DNA of 64,000 bases from Fodinicurvata sp. EGI_FJ10296 (lineage in GTDB: Bacteria; Pseudomonadota; Alphaproteobacteria; DSM-16000; Inquilinaceae), in the NCBI RefSeq assembly GCF_040712075.1, contig NZ_JBFCVL010000006.1:418536-482535 (forward strand), in the 5' to 3' direction. Positions 37,511-46,640 of this stretch are shown piece by piece (the first letter of the stretch is position 1; each line of letters opens with the position of its first letter). A model generated the notes under the pieces. The model was not told the DNA's origin and ran no database searches. It saw only the letters and a program-made list of their open reading frames with translations. Made by a program: the position numbers and the translations under genes.

Positions 37511-38782
37511 ATGGGTGGTGCATCCAGCGGGGTGATCGTGCCTGATGCGCCGATTTTCGATCCGTCGGCATTTCGGCTGACCGACCGTCAAGCCGATCTG
37601 CTGGCCACGGTGCGCCGCCTCGGACAGACGGTGCTGGCCGACCGCGCCGCCGAATACGACCGCGACGCCCGCTTTCCGTCAGAGAACTATCGCGATCTGC
37701 ACCGCGAGGGGCTGCTTGGCGTCTGCATTCCGGAATCCGATGGTGGCTTCGGCGCCGATTTTCAGACCTATTGCCTGGCCGCTGCGGAAATGGGCCGCTA
37801 TTGCGGCGCCACCGCGCTGACCTGGAACATGCATGTCTGTTCGACGCTGTGGACCGGCGCGCTAACCGACGATCTGGACATGGATGCCAATACGCGCCAC
37901 GCGCATCATCAGCGCCGGTCGGTTCACTATCGGCGTATTCTCGAAGACGGGGCGATCTATTCCCAGCCGTTCTCGGAGGGCGGGGCGGCGGCCGCCGGAA
38001 CGGTGGCGTTCGGGACCGAGGCCCGGCCGGTGGAGGGTGGCTGGATCGTCAACGGCAAGAAGATCTTCGCATCGCTCGCCGGCCATGCCGACTATTACGG
38101 CGTTCTCTGCACCGAGGTGACGGAGGGCGAGAAGGCGAGCCGCCGCAATACGCTGTATCTGGCGCTGCCGGCTGGCGCCGAGGGTGTATCGGTCGTCGGT
38201 GATTGGGATCCGCTGGGCATGCGCGGCACTGTTTCGCGCACCCTGTTGTTCAAGGACGTGTTCGTTGCGGAAGATGCGTTGCTGATGCCGCGGGGCGTCT
38301 ATTTCCAGGCGGCTGGGCAATGGCCGCACATGTTCCTGACGCTGTCGCCCAGCTATATGGGCATGGCTCAGGCGGCCTACGATTTTACCGTGCGCTATCT
38401 CAGGGGCGAGCAGCCGGGCACGCCGCCGGTCAAGCGGCGCATGTTCCCGACCAAACAGCTTGCGGTCGCACAGATGCATGTGATGCTGGAACAGACCAAG
38501 GCTCTGTGGTTCCAGGCGATCACCGAGGCCGGCGCCAATCCGTCCAGGGAACAGGTGCTGCGCGCCTACGCCGCTCAGCACACGGTCATGGAAAACGCCA
38601 ACGAGATTGCCCGGCTGGCGATCCGGACTTGCGGCGGGCAATCGATGCTGAAGACGCTGCCGCTGGAACGCTATTATCGTGACAGCCGGTGCGGGTCGCT
38701 GATGCTGCCATGGACGGCGGAAATCTGCCTCGACAGAATCGGGCGCGAGTCGCTCTACCTTTCCGGTGAGACAGACGACTAA
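37511..38782 (+). CDS. Acyl-CoA dehydrogenase family flavoprotein
   Basis: This 423-residue protein starts at an ATG at 37511 with GAGGAG overlapping the upstream stop codon. N-terminal helices lead into LGVCIPESDGGFGADF, then YSQPFSEGGAAAAGTVAFG (flavin-binding middle domain) and GGWIVNGKKIFASLAGHADY. The C-terminal segment reads YYRDSRCGSLMLPWTAEI. The Glu of the usual (Y)EGT motif that acts as the catalytic base in many acyl-CoA dehydrogenases is replaced by Pro. It could use a base elsewhere or be a group D flavin monooxygenase fed by the divergent flavin reductase. It is in the operon of the NicX-like gene. Confidence 0.85.
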   Translation: MGGASSGVIVPDAPIFDPSAFRLTDRQADLLATVRRLGQTVLADRAAEYDRDARFPSENYRDLHREGLLGVCIPESDGGFGADFQTYCLAAAEMGRYCGATALTWNMHVCSTLWTGALTDDLDMDANTRHAHHQRRSVHYRRILEDGAIYSQPFSEGGAAAAGTVAFGTEARPVEGGWIVNGKKIFASLAGHADYYGVLCTEVTEGEKASRRNTLYLALPAGAEGVSVVGDWDPLGMRGTVSRTLLFKDVFVAEDALLMPRGVYFQAAGQWPHMFLTLSPSYMGMAQAAYDFTVRYLRGEQPGTPPVKRRMFPTKQLAVAQMHVMLEQTKALWFQAITEAGANPSREQVLRAYAAQHTVMENANEIARLAIRTCGGQSMLKTLPLERYYRDSRCGSLMLPWTAEICLDRIGRESLYLSGETDD

Positions 38783-38818
38783 GGATATGACGGGTCGCAA
38801 GAAAGGCTAGACGGGCGA

Positions 38819-40354
38819 ATGGATCTGTCGCGTTGGATCGACCGGCATGCGGTCTTCACCCCGGACAAGCCGGCGATCGTGTCGGCCGCGGGCACGTTGA
38901 GCTATGCGGACATGGCGGGCCGCGTCGCGGCGGTCGCCCGGCTTCTGAAATCGGCCTATGGCGTCGATCGCGGCGACCGGGTGGCGCATCTCGGCTACAA
39001 CAGCGCCGACATGCTGGTGGTTCTGTTCGCCTGCGCGCGTCTCGGCGCCATGTTCGTGCCGATGAACTGGCGTCTTGCGCCGCCGGAACATGCCTTCATC
39101 CTGTCCGATGCGGCGGTCAAGGTGCTCGTTGCCGATACTGCGTTCAACGAGACCATCGCCGAGGTGACCGCCGGCCGCGCCGGAATCCGGGCCATTGGAC
39201 TCGACGGCGCGCTGGGGAACGCCGATGCCCTCGACGATCTGCTCGCCACGCCGGATGTCAGATCGGGGGATGACTGCAATCCGCATGTTGATCTCTCTTG
39301 CCCGTTCCTGATCGTCTACACGTCCGGGACGACGGGGCAGCCGAAAGGCGCCGTCCTGACCCAGAGAGCGCTGTTCTGGAACGCGGTGCAATCGACGCAT
39401 ATGCACGACCTGACGGGGCGGGACCGGATTCTGACGGTACTGCCGATGTTCCATGTCGGCGGCCTGAACATCCAGACCCTGCCGGGGCTGCATGCTGGCG
39501 CGACGGTACTGCTTCACGACCGCTTCGACCCCGGCCGGACGCTGGCGGCCATTGCGGCGGACCGGCCGACACTGACGGTTCTGGTTCCCGCCACGCTGGA
39601 AGCCGTGCTTCGCCACCCGGCGTTTCCCGACACCGATCTGTCGTCGCTCAGGCTCGTCACCACCGGATCGTCAATGGTGCCGCAGGACCTGATCGATGCC
39701 TATGCCGACCGGGGTGTGACGATGATCCAGGTCTATGGCTCGACCGAAACGGCACCGATTGCGATCTATCAGCAGGAATCCGGGGCACCGTTCAAGCCCG
39801 GCAGCACGGGGCGGCAGGGCCTGCACTGCGACGCCATGGTCGTCGGTTCCGACGGCCGGCCGGTGCCGGACGGCAGCGACGGCGAGATCCTGGTGCGCGG
39901 ACCGCAGGTGATGTTCGAATACTGGGGCAACAGCGCCGCGACGACGGAAGCCCTGCGCGACGGCTGGTTTCATACCGGCGATATCGGTTACCGCGACGCC
40001 GACGGCGACTATTTCATCCATGATCGCAAGAAGAACATGATCATTTCCGGCGGCGAGAATATCTATCCGGCCGAGGTCGAGCGCGTGCTGCGCGGCTGTC
40101 CCGGCGTGGCCGATGTTGCCGTCGTCGGACGCCCGGACCCGAAATGGGGCGAAACGCCGGTGGCGGTGATTCTCGCCGAAGACGGGGGCGAGCCCGATCC
40201 GGATGCCGTTCTGGGCTGGCTGCATGGACGGATCGCGCGATTCAAGCATCCGCGGGAAGTCATGTTCGTTCGCGAATTGCCCAGAAATGCGATGGGCAAG
40301 GTGCAACATCACCGCGTCAGGGATATGATCGACGCTAGGGATCGGTCATGCTGA
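38819..40354 (+). CDS. Acyl-CoA synthetase (AMP-forming)
   Basis: This 511-residue enzyme of the adenylate-forming family has the P-loop IVYTSGTTGQPKGA, A5 motif YGSTETAPI, A7 motif GWFHTGDIGY, A8 motif RKKNMIISGGENIYPAE and the A10 lysine in NAMGKV. It should activate a carboxylic acid to its CoA thioester. It lies 36 bp after the acyl-CoA dehydrogenase-like gene and before a TRAP transporter, which fits uptake and activation of an organic acid. The substrate is unknown. Confidence 0.93.
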   Translation: MDLSRWIDRHAVFTPDKPAIVSAAGTLSYADMAGRVAAVARLLKSAYGVDRGDRVAHLGYNSADMLVVLFACARLGAMFVPMNWRLAPPEHAFILSDAAVKVLVADTAFNETIAEVTAGRAGIRAIGLDGALGNADALDDLLATPDVRSGDDCNPHVDLSCPFLIVYTSGTTGQPKGAVLTQRALFWNAVQSTHMHDLTGRDRILTVLPMFHVGGLNIQTLPGLHAGATVLLHDRFDPGRTLAAIAADRPTLTVLVPATLEAVLRHPAFPDTDLSSLRLVTTGSSMVPQDLIDAYADRGVTMIQVYGSTETAPIAIYQQESGAPFKPGSTGRQGLHCDAMVVGSDGRPVPDGSDGEILVRGPQVMFEYWGNSAATTEALRDGWFHTGDIGYRDADGDYFIHDRKKNMIISGGENIYPAEVERVLRGCPGVADVAVVGRPDPKWGETPVAVILAEDGGEPDPDAVLGWLHGRIARFKHPREVMFVRELPRNAMGKVQHHRVRDMIDARDRSC

Positions 40355-40433
40355 CCGGGATCGATCGCGCCGGCCGACCAAAAGCGGGCATCGAAGAACC
40401 ACATCAACCATGAAGAATATGGAGACAGGGACA

Positions 40434-41486
40434 ATGGAGGCACCAAAACTCACCACCGGCATCGCCACGGCGGCGCTGATGGCCGGGATTGTCGGCGGCG
40501 GCGGACTGTCCGCCGGGGCCGCGGGGGCCGAGACGCTGCGGGTCGCCAACTGGCTGCCGCCATCCCATCCGATCGTCCGCGACATGGTTCAGCCCTGGGC
40601 GGCAAATGTCGAGGAAGCGACCGAAGGACGGGTCACCGTCGATATTCTGGACGCACCGCTGGGCCCGCCGCCGGCGCATTTCGACATGGCGGCCGACGGG
40701 ATCGCCGACGTGACCTTCGGCGTCCACGGCTATACGCCGGGCCGATTCACGCTGACCCAGATGGTCGAAGTGCCCTTCCTGGGCGACAGCGCCGAGGCGC
40801 TGTCGGTTGCCTACTGGCGCGTCCATGAAGAGCATCTGGCCGAGGCCAACGAGCACGAGGGCGTACAGGTTCTCGGCGTCTTCACGCACGGCCCCGGTCA
40901 CATCTTCAATACCGTGCAGCCGGTCGAGGCGGTCGAGGATCTCGACGGCATGAAGCTGCGTGTCGGCGGCGGTATCGTCAGCCAGGTGGCCGATCTGCTG
41001 AATGTCGTCACCGTTCCGGCGCCGTCGACCGAGACATACGAACTGCTGTCCAACGGCGTCGCCGACGGCATTCTGTTCCCGCATGAAAGCGTGCCGTTCT
41101 TCAACCTGGAAGGCGTGCTCGAATACGGCACCATCGTGCCGGGCGGCCTCTATAACACCAGCTTCTTCTTCGTCATGAACGCCGACCGGTTCGACGCGCT
41201 CAGCGCCGAGGATCAGGAGGCAATCATGAGCGTGTCCGGCGAGGACTTTTCCCGCATGGCCGGGCGCGCCTGGGACGAGGCCGACGCTGCCGGTCTTGAG
41301 GCCATCGAAGAAGCCGGCATCGAGATGATTACCGCATCTGATGCGATGATTGACTCGCTGCGCGAAACCCTTTCCCCAGTGGAAGAGGGGCTGGTTGAGT
41401 CCATGAACGAGGCTGGCGTCGATGGCGGGGCCGCGCTGGAAATGTTCCGCGCCGAAGTCGAGGCCTATGAACCCGGGACGGAATAA
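40434..41486 (+). CDS. TRAP transporter substrate-binding protein (DctP type)
   Basis: This 350-residue periplasmic protein has a signal peptide (TTGIATAALMAGIVGGGGL). ETLRVANWLPPSHPIVRDMV follows as the typical DctP opening, and DLDGMKLRVGGGIVSQVADL contains the conserved Arg that clamps a carboxylate. The ATG at 40434 is preferred because AGGGA and GGAG precede it; an ATG at 40410 would add eight residues. It is the first gene of a DctP-DctQ-DctM set and should bind the organic acid degraded by this cluster. Confidence 0.93.
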   Translation: MEAPKLTTGIATAALMAGIVGGGGLSAGAAGAETLRVANWLPPSHPIVRDMVQPWAANVEEATEGRVTVDILDAPLGPPPAHFDMAADGIADVTFGVHGYTPGRFTLTQMVEVPFLGDSAEALSVAYWRVHEEHLAEANEHEGVQVLGVFTHGPGHIFNTVQPVEAVEDLDGMKLRVGGGIVSQVADLLNVVTVPAPSTETYELLSNGVADGILFPHESVPFFNLEGVLEYGTIVPGGLYNTSFFFVMNADRFDALSAEDQEAIMSVSGEDFSRMAGRAWDEADAAGLEAIEEAGIEMITASDAMIDSLRETLSPVEEGLVESMNEAGVDGGAALEMFRAEVEAYEPGTE

Positions 41487-42003
41487 TCGCGGTAACTGGC
41501 CCGACCGGATCGCGGCCGCCATTGCGGCGGTCGCGGCCACGGTGCTGCTGGCGATGATGGTGCTGACCTTCGTCGACGTGTTCGGTCGCTATGTCCTGAA
41601 CCGGCCGCTGCCCGGCGGCTTCGAGGTGACGCAGATCCTGCTCGTGCTGCTGATCTTCGCCGGATTGCCGCTGGTGACCCGGCGAGAAGAGCACGTCCAG
41701 GTAACGCTGCTGAGCGATCTGCTGCCCGCGACCGCCCGGCGAATTCAGGCAGCGGCGGTCAATATGCTGATCGCCGGTCTGCTAGGCGTTGTCGCGTGGC
41801 GACTGTGGCATGTCGCTGAACGCGCGTTGTCGTTCGGCGATACGACGTCTTATCTGCGTATACCCATGGCGCCGGTCGTCTACGCCGCCGCCGGCCTTGC
41901 CGCGATGGCGGCATTGCTGGCTGCCGTCAACGGTATCTCGTATCTGTTCGGCCTTCGCCAGCGGCCTTCGTACAGCGAGGGCGCGTCGCCGCCCAACGCC
42001 TGA
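41467..42003 (+). CDS. TRAP transporter small permease (DctQ type)
   Basis: This 178-residue protein has four membrane helices. The first ends in MMVLTFVDVFGRYVLNRPLP, the DctQ signature, followed by GGFEVTQILLVLLIF and REEHVQVTLL. Its ATG lies inside the end of the DctP gene (20-bp overlap). The large permease follows 56 bp downstream. Confidence 0.92.
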   Translation: MNPGRNNRGNWPDRIAAAIAAVAATVLLAMMVLTFVDVFGRYVLNRPLPGGFEVTQILLVLLIFAGLPLVTRREEHVQVTLLSDLLPATARRIQAAAVNMLIAGLLGVVAWRLWHVAERALSFGDTTSYLRIPMAPVVYAAAGLAAMAALLAAVNGISYLFGLRQRPSYSEGASPPNA

Positions 42004-42059
42004 CCTGCGGTGGCTGTCTTCCGCCGCATGTTCTCCTCCCCAGCAAGGTTGTCCCCGCC

Positions 42060-43349
42060 ATGGAGCTTTGGCTTCCCGGCCTTCTGATCCTCCTGACCCT
42101 GATCGCGCTCGGCCTGCCGGTAGCTTTCGCCATGGGGTTGGTGGGATTCTTCGGTGTTGCGTCGGTGATCGGAACGGGTCCGGCCTTGTCGATGCTGGGA
42201 CAGACGACGTTCGACACCGGGCTTTCCTATACCCTTTCAGTCGTGCCGCTGTTTATTCTGATGGGGAATTTCATCGTCAAGGCGGGCATGGCCGATGAAC
42301 TGTATCGGGCGTCTTATGCCTTTCTCGGCCACCGGCGAGGTGGCCTGGCCATGGCGACGACCATGGCCTGCGGTGGTTTCAGTGCTGTCTGCGGCAGCTC
42401 GCTGGCGACGGCGGCGACCATGGCGCGGGTGGCCATGCCGTCGATGCGGCACTATGGTTATTCCGACCGGCTCGCCACCGGCGTGATCGCGGCGGGCGGG
42501 ACACTCGGCATTCTGATTCCGCCCAGCGTCATTCTGATCATCTACGGCATTCTGACCCAGCAGAATATCGGCCAACTGTTCCTGGCCGGGCTGATACCCG
42601 GCATTCTGGGCATCATCGGCTATATGATCGCCGTGCGTATCCACATCCTGTTCAACCCCGATGACGGCCCGGCAGCACCGCCGATGCCGATGCGCGAGCG
42701 GTTTCTGGCGCTGTGGGGCGTCGTATCGGTGCTGACGCTGTTTCTGATCGTTATCGGCGGCATTTATCTGGGCGTGTTCACCTCAACCGAGGCGGCCGGG
42801 ATCGGGGCGTTCGGCGCCTTTACCATCGCACTGGCCCGGCGGCGGCTGTCGATTCCGGTCATGTGGGAGGTTCTGGTCGATTCCGCTCGCACCACGGCAA
42901 TGATGTTCGCCATCCTGATCGGTGCGGTGCTGTTCTCGAACTTCGTCAATCTGGCCGGCCTGCCCGGCGATCTGCTGGGCTGGCTGACGGCCTCGCCGAT
43001 GGCACCGATCACGGTTATCCTGGTAATCCTGGGCATGTACCTTGTCATGGGCGCGGTGCTTGAAAGCCTGTCGATGATATTGCTGACCGTGCCGATCTTC
43101 TATCCGGTCGTCGAGGGGCTGGGTTTCGACCTGATCTGGTTCGGCATCATCGTCGTCGTCGCGGTGGAAATCAGCCTGATCACGCCGCCGATCGGTCTGA
43201 ATGTCTTCGTGCTGAAATCGGTTCTGCGCGACGTGCCGACCGGCACGATCTTCAGGGGCGTGATCCCGTTCGTGCTGATCGATATCGTCCGGCTGCTGCT
43301 GCTTGTCTTCGTCCCGTCGCTGGTCCTGTTCCTGCCGTCGACGATGTAG
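42060..43349 (+). CDS. TRAP transporter large permease (DctM type)
   Basis: This 429-residue protein has about twelve membrane helices. GLVGFFGVASVIG, VVPLFILMGNFIVKAGMADE, CGGFSAVCGSSLATAATMAR and AAGGTLGILIPPSVILIIYG are DctM hallmarks. It uses the sodium gradient to import the ligand carried by the DctP protein. It closes the transporter gene set. The next gene follows after 111 bp. Confidence 0.95.
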   Translation: MELWLPGLLILLTLIALGLPVAFAMGLVGFFGVASVIGTGPALSMLGQTTFDTGLSYTLSVVPLFILMGNFIVKAGMADELYRASYAFLGHRRGGLAMATTMACGGFSAVCGSSLATAATMARVAMPSMRHYGYSDRLATGVIAAGGTLGILIPPSVILIIYGILTQQNIGQLFLAGLIPGILGIIGYMIAVRIHILFNPDDGPAAPPMPMRERFLALWGVVSVLTLFLIVIGGIYLGVFTSTEAAGIGAFGAFTIALARRRLSIPVMWEVLVDSARTTAMMFAILIGAVLFSNFVNLAGLPGDLLGWLTASPMAPITVILVILGMYLVMGAVLESLSMILLTVPIFYPVVEGLGFDLIWFGIIVVVAVEISLITPPIGLNVFVLKSVLRDVPTGTIFRGVIPFVLIDIVRLLLLVFVPSLVLFLPSTM

Positions 43350-43460
43350 CGACGTCGGCTTCCGGGCCTGCAGGTGTTGCGCCAGTCCATCGTATGCGGC
43401 AAACAGTATGCGGTTGCATCCGAATAGCCGGATGCCCCGGTCCTCCTGCGAGGCTTTGCC

Positions 43461-44576
43461 ATGGGCGATTCCGAAAAGCGCGATCCGGTCTATTACGGCG
43501 GCTATCTGCAGTTGGACCGGCTGCTCGATTGCCAGAAGCCGCTGGCTGAAACCGTCGGTCGGCCGGCCCATGACGAGATGCTGTTCATCGTCGTGCACCA
43601 GGCTTACGAGCTGTGGTTCCGGCAGATCCTGTATGAACTGGACGAGATCGAGCGTCTGTTCGCCGAAGATCCGGTCAACGACCGATCGATGGGCCCGGCC
43701 GACAGGCTTCTCGGCCGCATACACGAGATCCTGCGCGTTGCGGTGCAGCATCTGGATATTCTGGAGACCATGACGCCGCTGGATTTCCTGGAATTCCGCG
43801 ACGTACTCTATCCGGCGTCGGGCTTTCAGAGCGTCCAGTTCCGCATGATCGAGACCCGGCTGGGCCTGAAGCGTGCCGATCGGATGACCTATGACCGGCA
43901 GCCTTATGACGCCCGATTGTCCGAAGATGACCGCCAACGCATGCGCGAAGTCGACGAGAAGCCGTCGCTGTCGGACCTGATCGAACGGTGGCTGGAGCGT
44001 ACGCCGTTCATGGAAACCGGCGGCTGGACATTTACCGAGGCGTTCCGCGCGGCGGTGAATGACGCGCTCGACCGCGACATCGCCTATCTGCGGGACGATT
44101 CAAGCCTCGACGACGAGCATCGCCAGCGCGAGGCTGCCCGGCTGACGGCGGCGAAGGGCCGCTTCGACGCCTTGTTCGATGCCGATGCCCATGCCGCCGC
44201 TCAGGCCGAGGGCCAATGGCGCTGGTCGATGCGCGCGCTGCAGGCGGCGCTGTTCATCAATCTCTATCGTGACGAACCGGTGCTTCATCTGCCGTTCCGC
44301 TGCCTCAGCCGGCTTATGGATCTGGACGAGGCACTGACAAACTGGCGCTATCGCCACGCCCTGATGGTGCAGCGGATGATCGGGTTGAAGATCGGCACCG
44401 GCGGGTCGTCGGGATCGGATTATCTGAAGACGACCGCAGACAAGCACCGGATTTTCAAGGATCTCTTCGCGTTGTCGACCTTCCTGATACCGCGGTCTTC
44501 GCTGCCCGCGTTGCCGGAGGGTCTGCGCGCCTCCATGGGCTTCAACTACGGGCCCATTACCGACCGCAAAGGCTGA
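43461..44576 (+). CDS. Tryptophan 2,3-dioxygenase family protein
   Basis: This 371-residue haem enzyme family member has YYGGYLQLDRLL, HDEMLFIVVHQAYELWF (active-site His), HLDILETMTPLDFLEFRDVL and PASGFQSVQFRMIE. WRYRHALMVQRMIG and GTGGSSGSDYL bind the substrate's amino-acid moiety, and HRIFKDLF holds the haem ligand His. It opens the indole ring of tryptophan to N-formylkynurenine. No kynureninase gene is present. Standing within a pyridine/CoA-type cluster it may act on tryptophan or on a related indole. Confidence 0.9.
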   Translation: MGDSEKRDPVYYGGYLQLDRLLDCQKPLAETVGRPAHDEMLFIVVHQAYELWFRQILYELDEIERLFAEDPVNDRSMGPADRLLGRIHEILRVAVQHLDILETMTPLDFLEFRDVLYPASGFQSVQFRMIETRLGLKRADRMTYDRQPYDARLSEDDRQRMREVDEKPSLSDLIERWLERTPFMETGGWTFTEAFRAAVNDALDRDIAYLRDDSSLDDEHRQREAARLTAAKGRFDALFDADAHAAAQAEGQWRWSMRALQAALFINLYRDEPVLHLPFRCLSRLMDLDEALTNWRYRHALMVQRMIGLKIGTGGSSGSDYLKTTADKHRIFKDLFALSTFLIPRSSLPALPEGLRASMGFNYGPITDRKG

Positions 44577-44593
44577 AGGAACCGAAACACGCC

Positions 44594-45379
44594 ATGTCAG
44601 TGCCAGACAAATCAGTAATTGTCGAAGAACGCCCGGAAGAGGGTGTCGCCGTCATCAGGCTCAACCGTCCGGACGTGCTGAACGCCCTGAATATGGAGGT
44701 GCGGCGTGCGCTGGCTGAACGCTTCACCGCGCTGGCCGACGATCCGTCGGTCAAGGCCGTCGTGCTGGCGGGGTCGGAAAAGGCGTTCGCCGCCGGGGCC
44801 GATATCGCCGAAATGAAGGATCTCGGCGTCGTGGAGCAATACCAGCGCCATGCCGAACGGCTGTGGCGGGCCATCGCGGCCTATCCGCGTCCGGTAATCG
44901 CCGCTGTCCGGGGCTATGCGCTGGGCGGCGGCTGCGAACTGGCGATGCATGCCGACATCATCATTGCCGGACAGGGCGCCCAATTCGGCCAGCCCGAGAT
45001 CAGGGTCGGCATCATGCCGGGCGCGGGTGGCACCCAGCGGCTGTTGCGCGCGGTCGGTAAATACAAGGCGATGAAGATGCTGCTGACGGGCAAGCCGGTC
45101 GGCGCCGAGGAGGCGCTGTCGATGGGGCTGGTCAGCGAGATGGTGGAGGATGACGCGGTCGAGACAACCGCCATCGCCATGGCGAAAACAATAGCCGGAA
45201 TGCCGCCGATCGCCGTGGAGCAGATCAAGGAAGTCGTGCTCGCCGGTCAGGATGCCCCGCTCGACACGGCGTTGGCGCTGGAACGCAAGGCAATGCAGAT
45301 GCTGTTCGCCAGCGCGGATCAGAAAGAGGGCATGGCGGCATTCGTCGAGAAACGCCGGCCGGCCTACAAGGGCGAATGA
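44594..45379 (+). CDS. Enoyl-CoA hydratase/isomerase family protein
   Basis: This 261-residue crotonase has the oxyanion-hole segments AFAAGADIAEM and GYALGGGCELAMHADI, the latter with the first catalytic Glu. The second is in FGQPEIRVGIMPGAGGTQ. Both Glu residues of true hydratases are kept, so hydration of an enoyl-CoA is likely. It follows the TDO-type gene by 17 bp and precedes a thiolase, the usual order for beta-oxidation of a ring-cleavage product, as in phenylacetate or adipate pathways. Confidence 0.93.
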   Translation: MSVPDKSVIVEERPEEGVAVIRLNRPDVLNALNMEVRRALAERFTALADDPSVKAVVLAGSEKAFAAGADIAEMKDLGVVEQYQRHAERLWRAIAAYPRPVIAAVRGYALGGGCELAMHADIIIAGQGAQFGQPEIRVGIMPGAGGTQRLLRAVGKYKAMKMLLTGKPVGAEEALSMGLVSEMVEDDAVETTAIAMAKTIAGMPPIAVEQIKEVVLAGQDAPLDTALALERKAMQMLFASADQKEGMAAFVEKRRPAYKGE

Positions 45380-45411
45380 AGCGGCCATACAGAACGCAAG
45401 GTAGCAGGATC

Positions 45412-46614
45412 ATGAACGACGCATTCATCTATGGCGGTGTGCGCACCCCCTTTGGCCGTTACGGCGGCGCCCTTTCCTCGGTTCGCCCGGACGACCTGGC
45501 CGCGGCCACGATCCGCGAGGTGGTGTCGCGCTATGGCCTTGCCGGCGACAGCGTCGATGATGTCGTCCTTGGCTGTGCCACCCAGGCCGGCGAGGACAGC
45601 CGCAACGTCGCCCGCCATGCGGCCTTGTTGTCGGGGCTGCCGGAATCGGTTCCCGGCCAGACGGCGAACCGTTTGTGCGGCAGCGGTCTGGCGGCCGTGA
45701 TCGATGCTGCCCGCGCCGTTTCCTGCGGCCATGGCGACATCCTGATCGCGGGCGGTGTCGAAAGCATGAGCCGGGCGCCGCTGGTGATCCCCAAGGCGGA
45801 AACCGCGTTCAGCCGGTCGACCCAGATGTACGACAGCACCATCGGGTCGCGGTTTCCCAACAAGGCCCTGACGGCGCAATATGGTGACGATACCATGCCG
45901 CAGACGGCCGACAACGTCGCCGGCGACCACGGCATCGGGCGCGAGGAAAGCGATGCCTTTGCCGCCTGGTCGCAGGAACGCTATGCGGCGGCACTGGCAT
46001 CGGGCGTGTTCGACGACGAGATCATGCCCGTGACGGTCAAGTCGGGACGGAAGGGCGAGACGACGGAGGTCAAGGCCGACGAGCATCCCCGTCCCTCATC
46101 GACCGCCGACAAACTGGCCGGACTGAAGCCGCTGTTCGAGGGCGGCACGGTCACTGCTGGGAATGCGTCGGGCGTCAACGACGGTGCCGCCGCACTGGTC
46201 ATCGGCGGGCGCGATCTGGGCGACCGCATCGGCCACGCGCCGCTGGTGCGCATGGTGTCGGCCGCCGTGGCCGGGGTCGCGCCGCGCGTTATGGGGCTGG
46301 GCCCGGTTCCGGCGGGTCAGAAGGCCCTGGAACGGGCCGGCCTGACGCTGGCCGACATGGACATCATCGAGATCAACGAGGCCTTCGCTGCCCAGGTTCT
46401 GGGATGCCTGAAGCTGTTCGGGCTGCCGGGCGACGACGCCCGCGTCAATCCCAATGGCGGCGCGATCGCCGTCGGTCATCCGCTCGGCGCGTCAGGTGCC
46501 CGCCTGGCCCTGACCACGGCGCGCCATCTTCAGCGCACCGGCGGCCGCTATGCCCTGGTATCCCTTTGCGTCGGCGTCGGCCAGGGCATCGCCATGGTGA
46601 TCGAGCGGGTGTGA
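45412..46614 (+). CDS. Thiolase, 3-oxoadipyl-CoA/acetyl-CoA acyltransferase type
   Basis: This 400-residue thiolase has the nucleophile Cys in [11 protein letters not shown], His in [17 protein letters not shown] and the second Cys in [29 protein letters not shown] and [17 protein letters not shown] resemble the PcaF/PaaJ branch, which cleaves 3-oxoadipyl-CoA to succinyl-CoA and acetyl-CoA. The ATG at 45412 has GCAGGA upstream. It ends the catabolic cluster and is convergent with the KDPG aldolase gene. Confidence 0.93.
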   Translation: MNDAFIYGGVRTPFGRYGGALSSVRPDDLAAATIREVVSRYGLAGDSVDDVVLGCATQAGEDSRNVARHAALLSGLPESVPGQTANRLCGSGLAAVIDAARAVSCGHGDILIAGGVESMSRAPLVIPKAETAFSRSTQMYDSTIGSRFPNKALTAQYGDDTMPQTADNVAGDHGIGREESDAFAAWSQERYAAALASGVFDDEIMPVTVKSGRKGETTEVKADEHPRPSSTADKLAGLKPLFEGGTVTAGNASGVNDGAAALVIGGRDLGDRIGHAPLVRMVSAAVAGVAPRVMGLGPVPAGQKALERAGLTLADMDIIEINEAFAAQVLGCLKLFGLPGDDARVNPNGGAIAVGHPLGASGARLALTTARHLQRTGGRYALVSLCVGVGQGIAMVIERV

Positions 46615-46640
46615 TCCGGGCGCAGTACCGTCCGCTTCGA

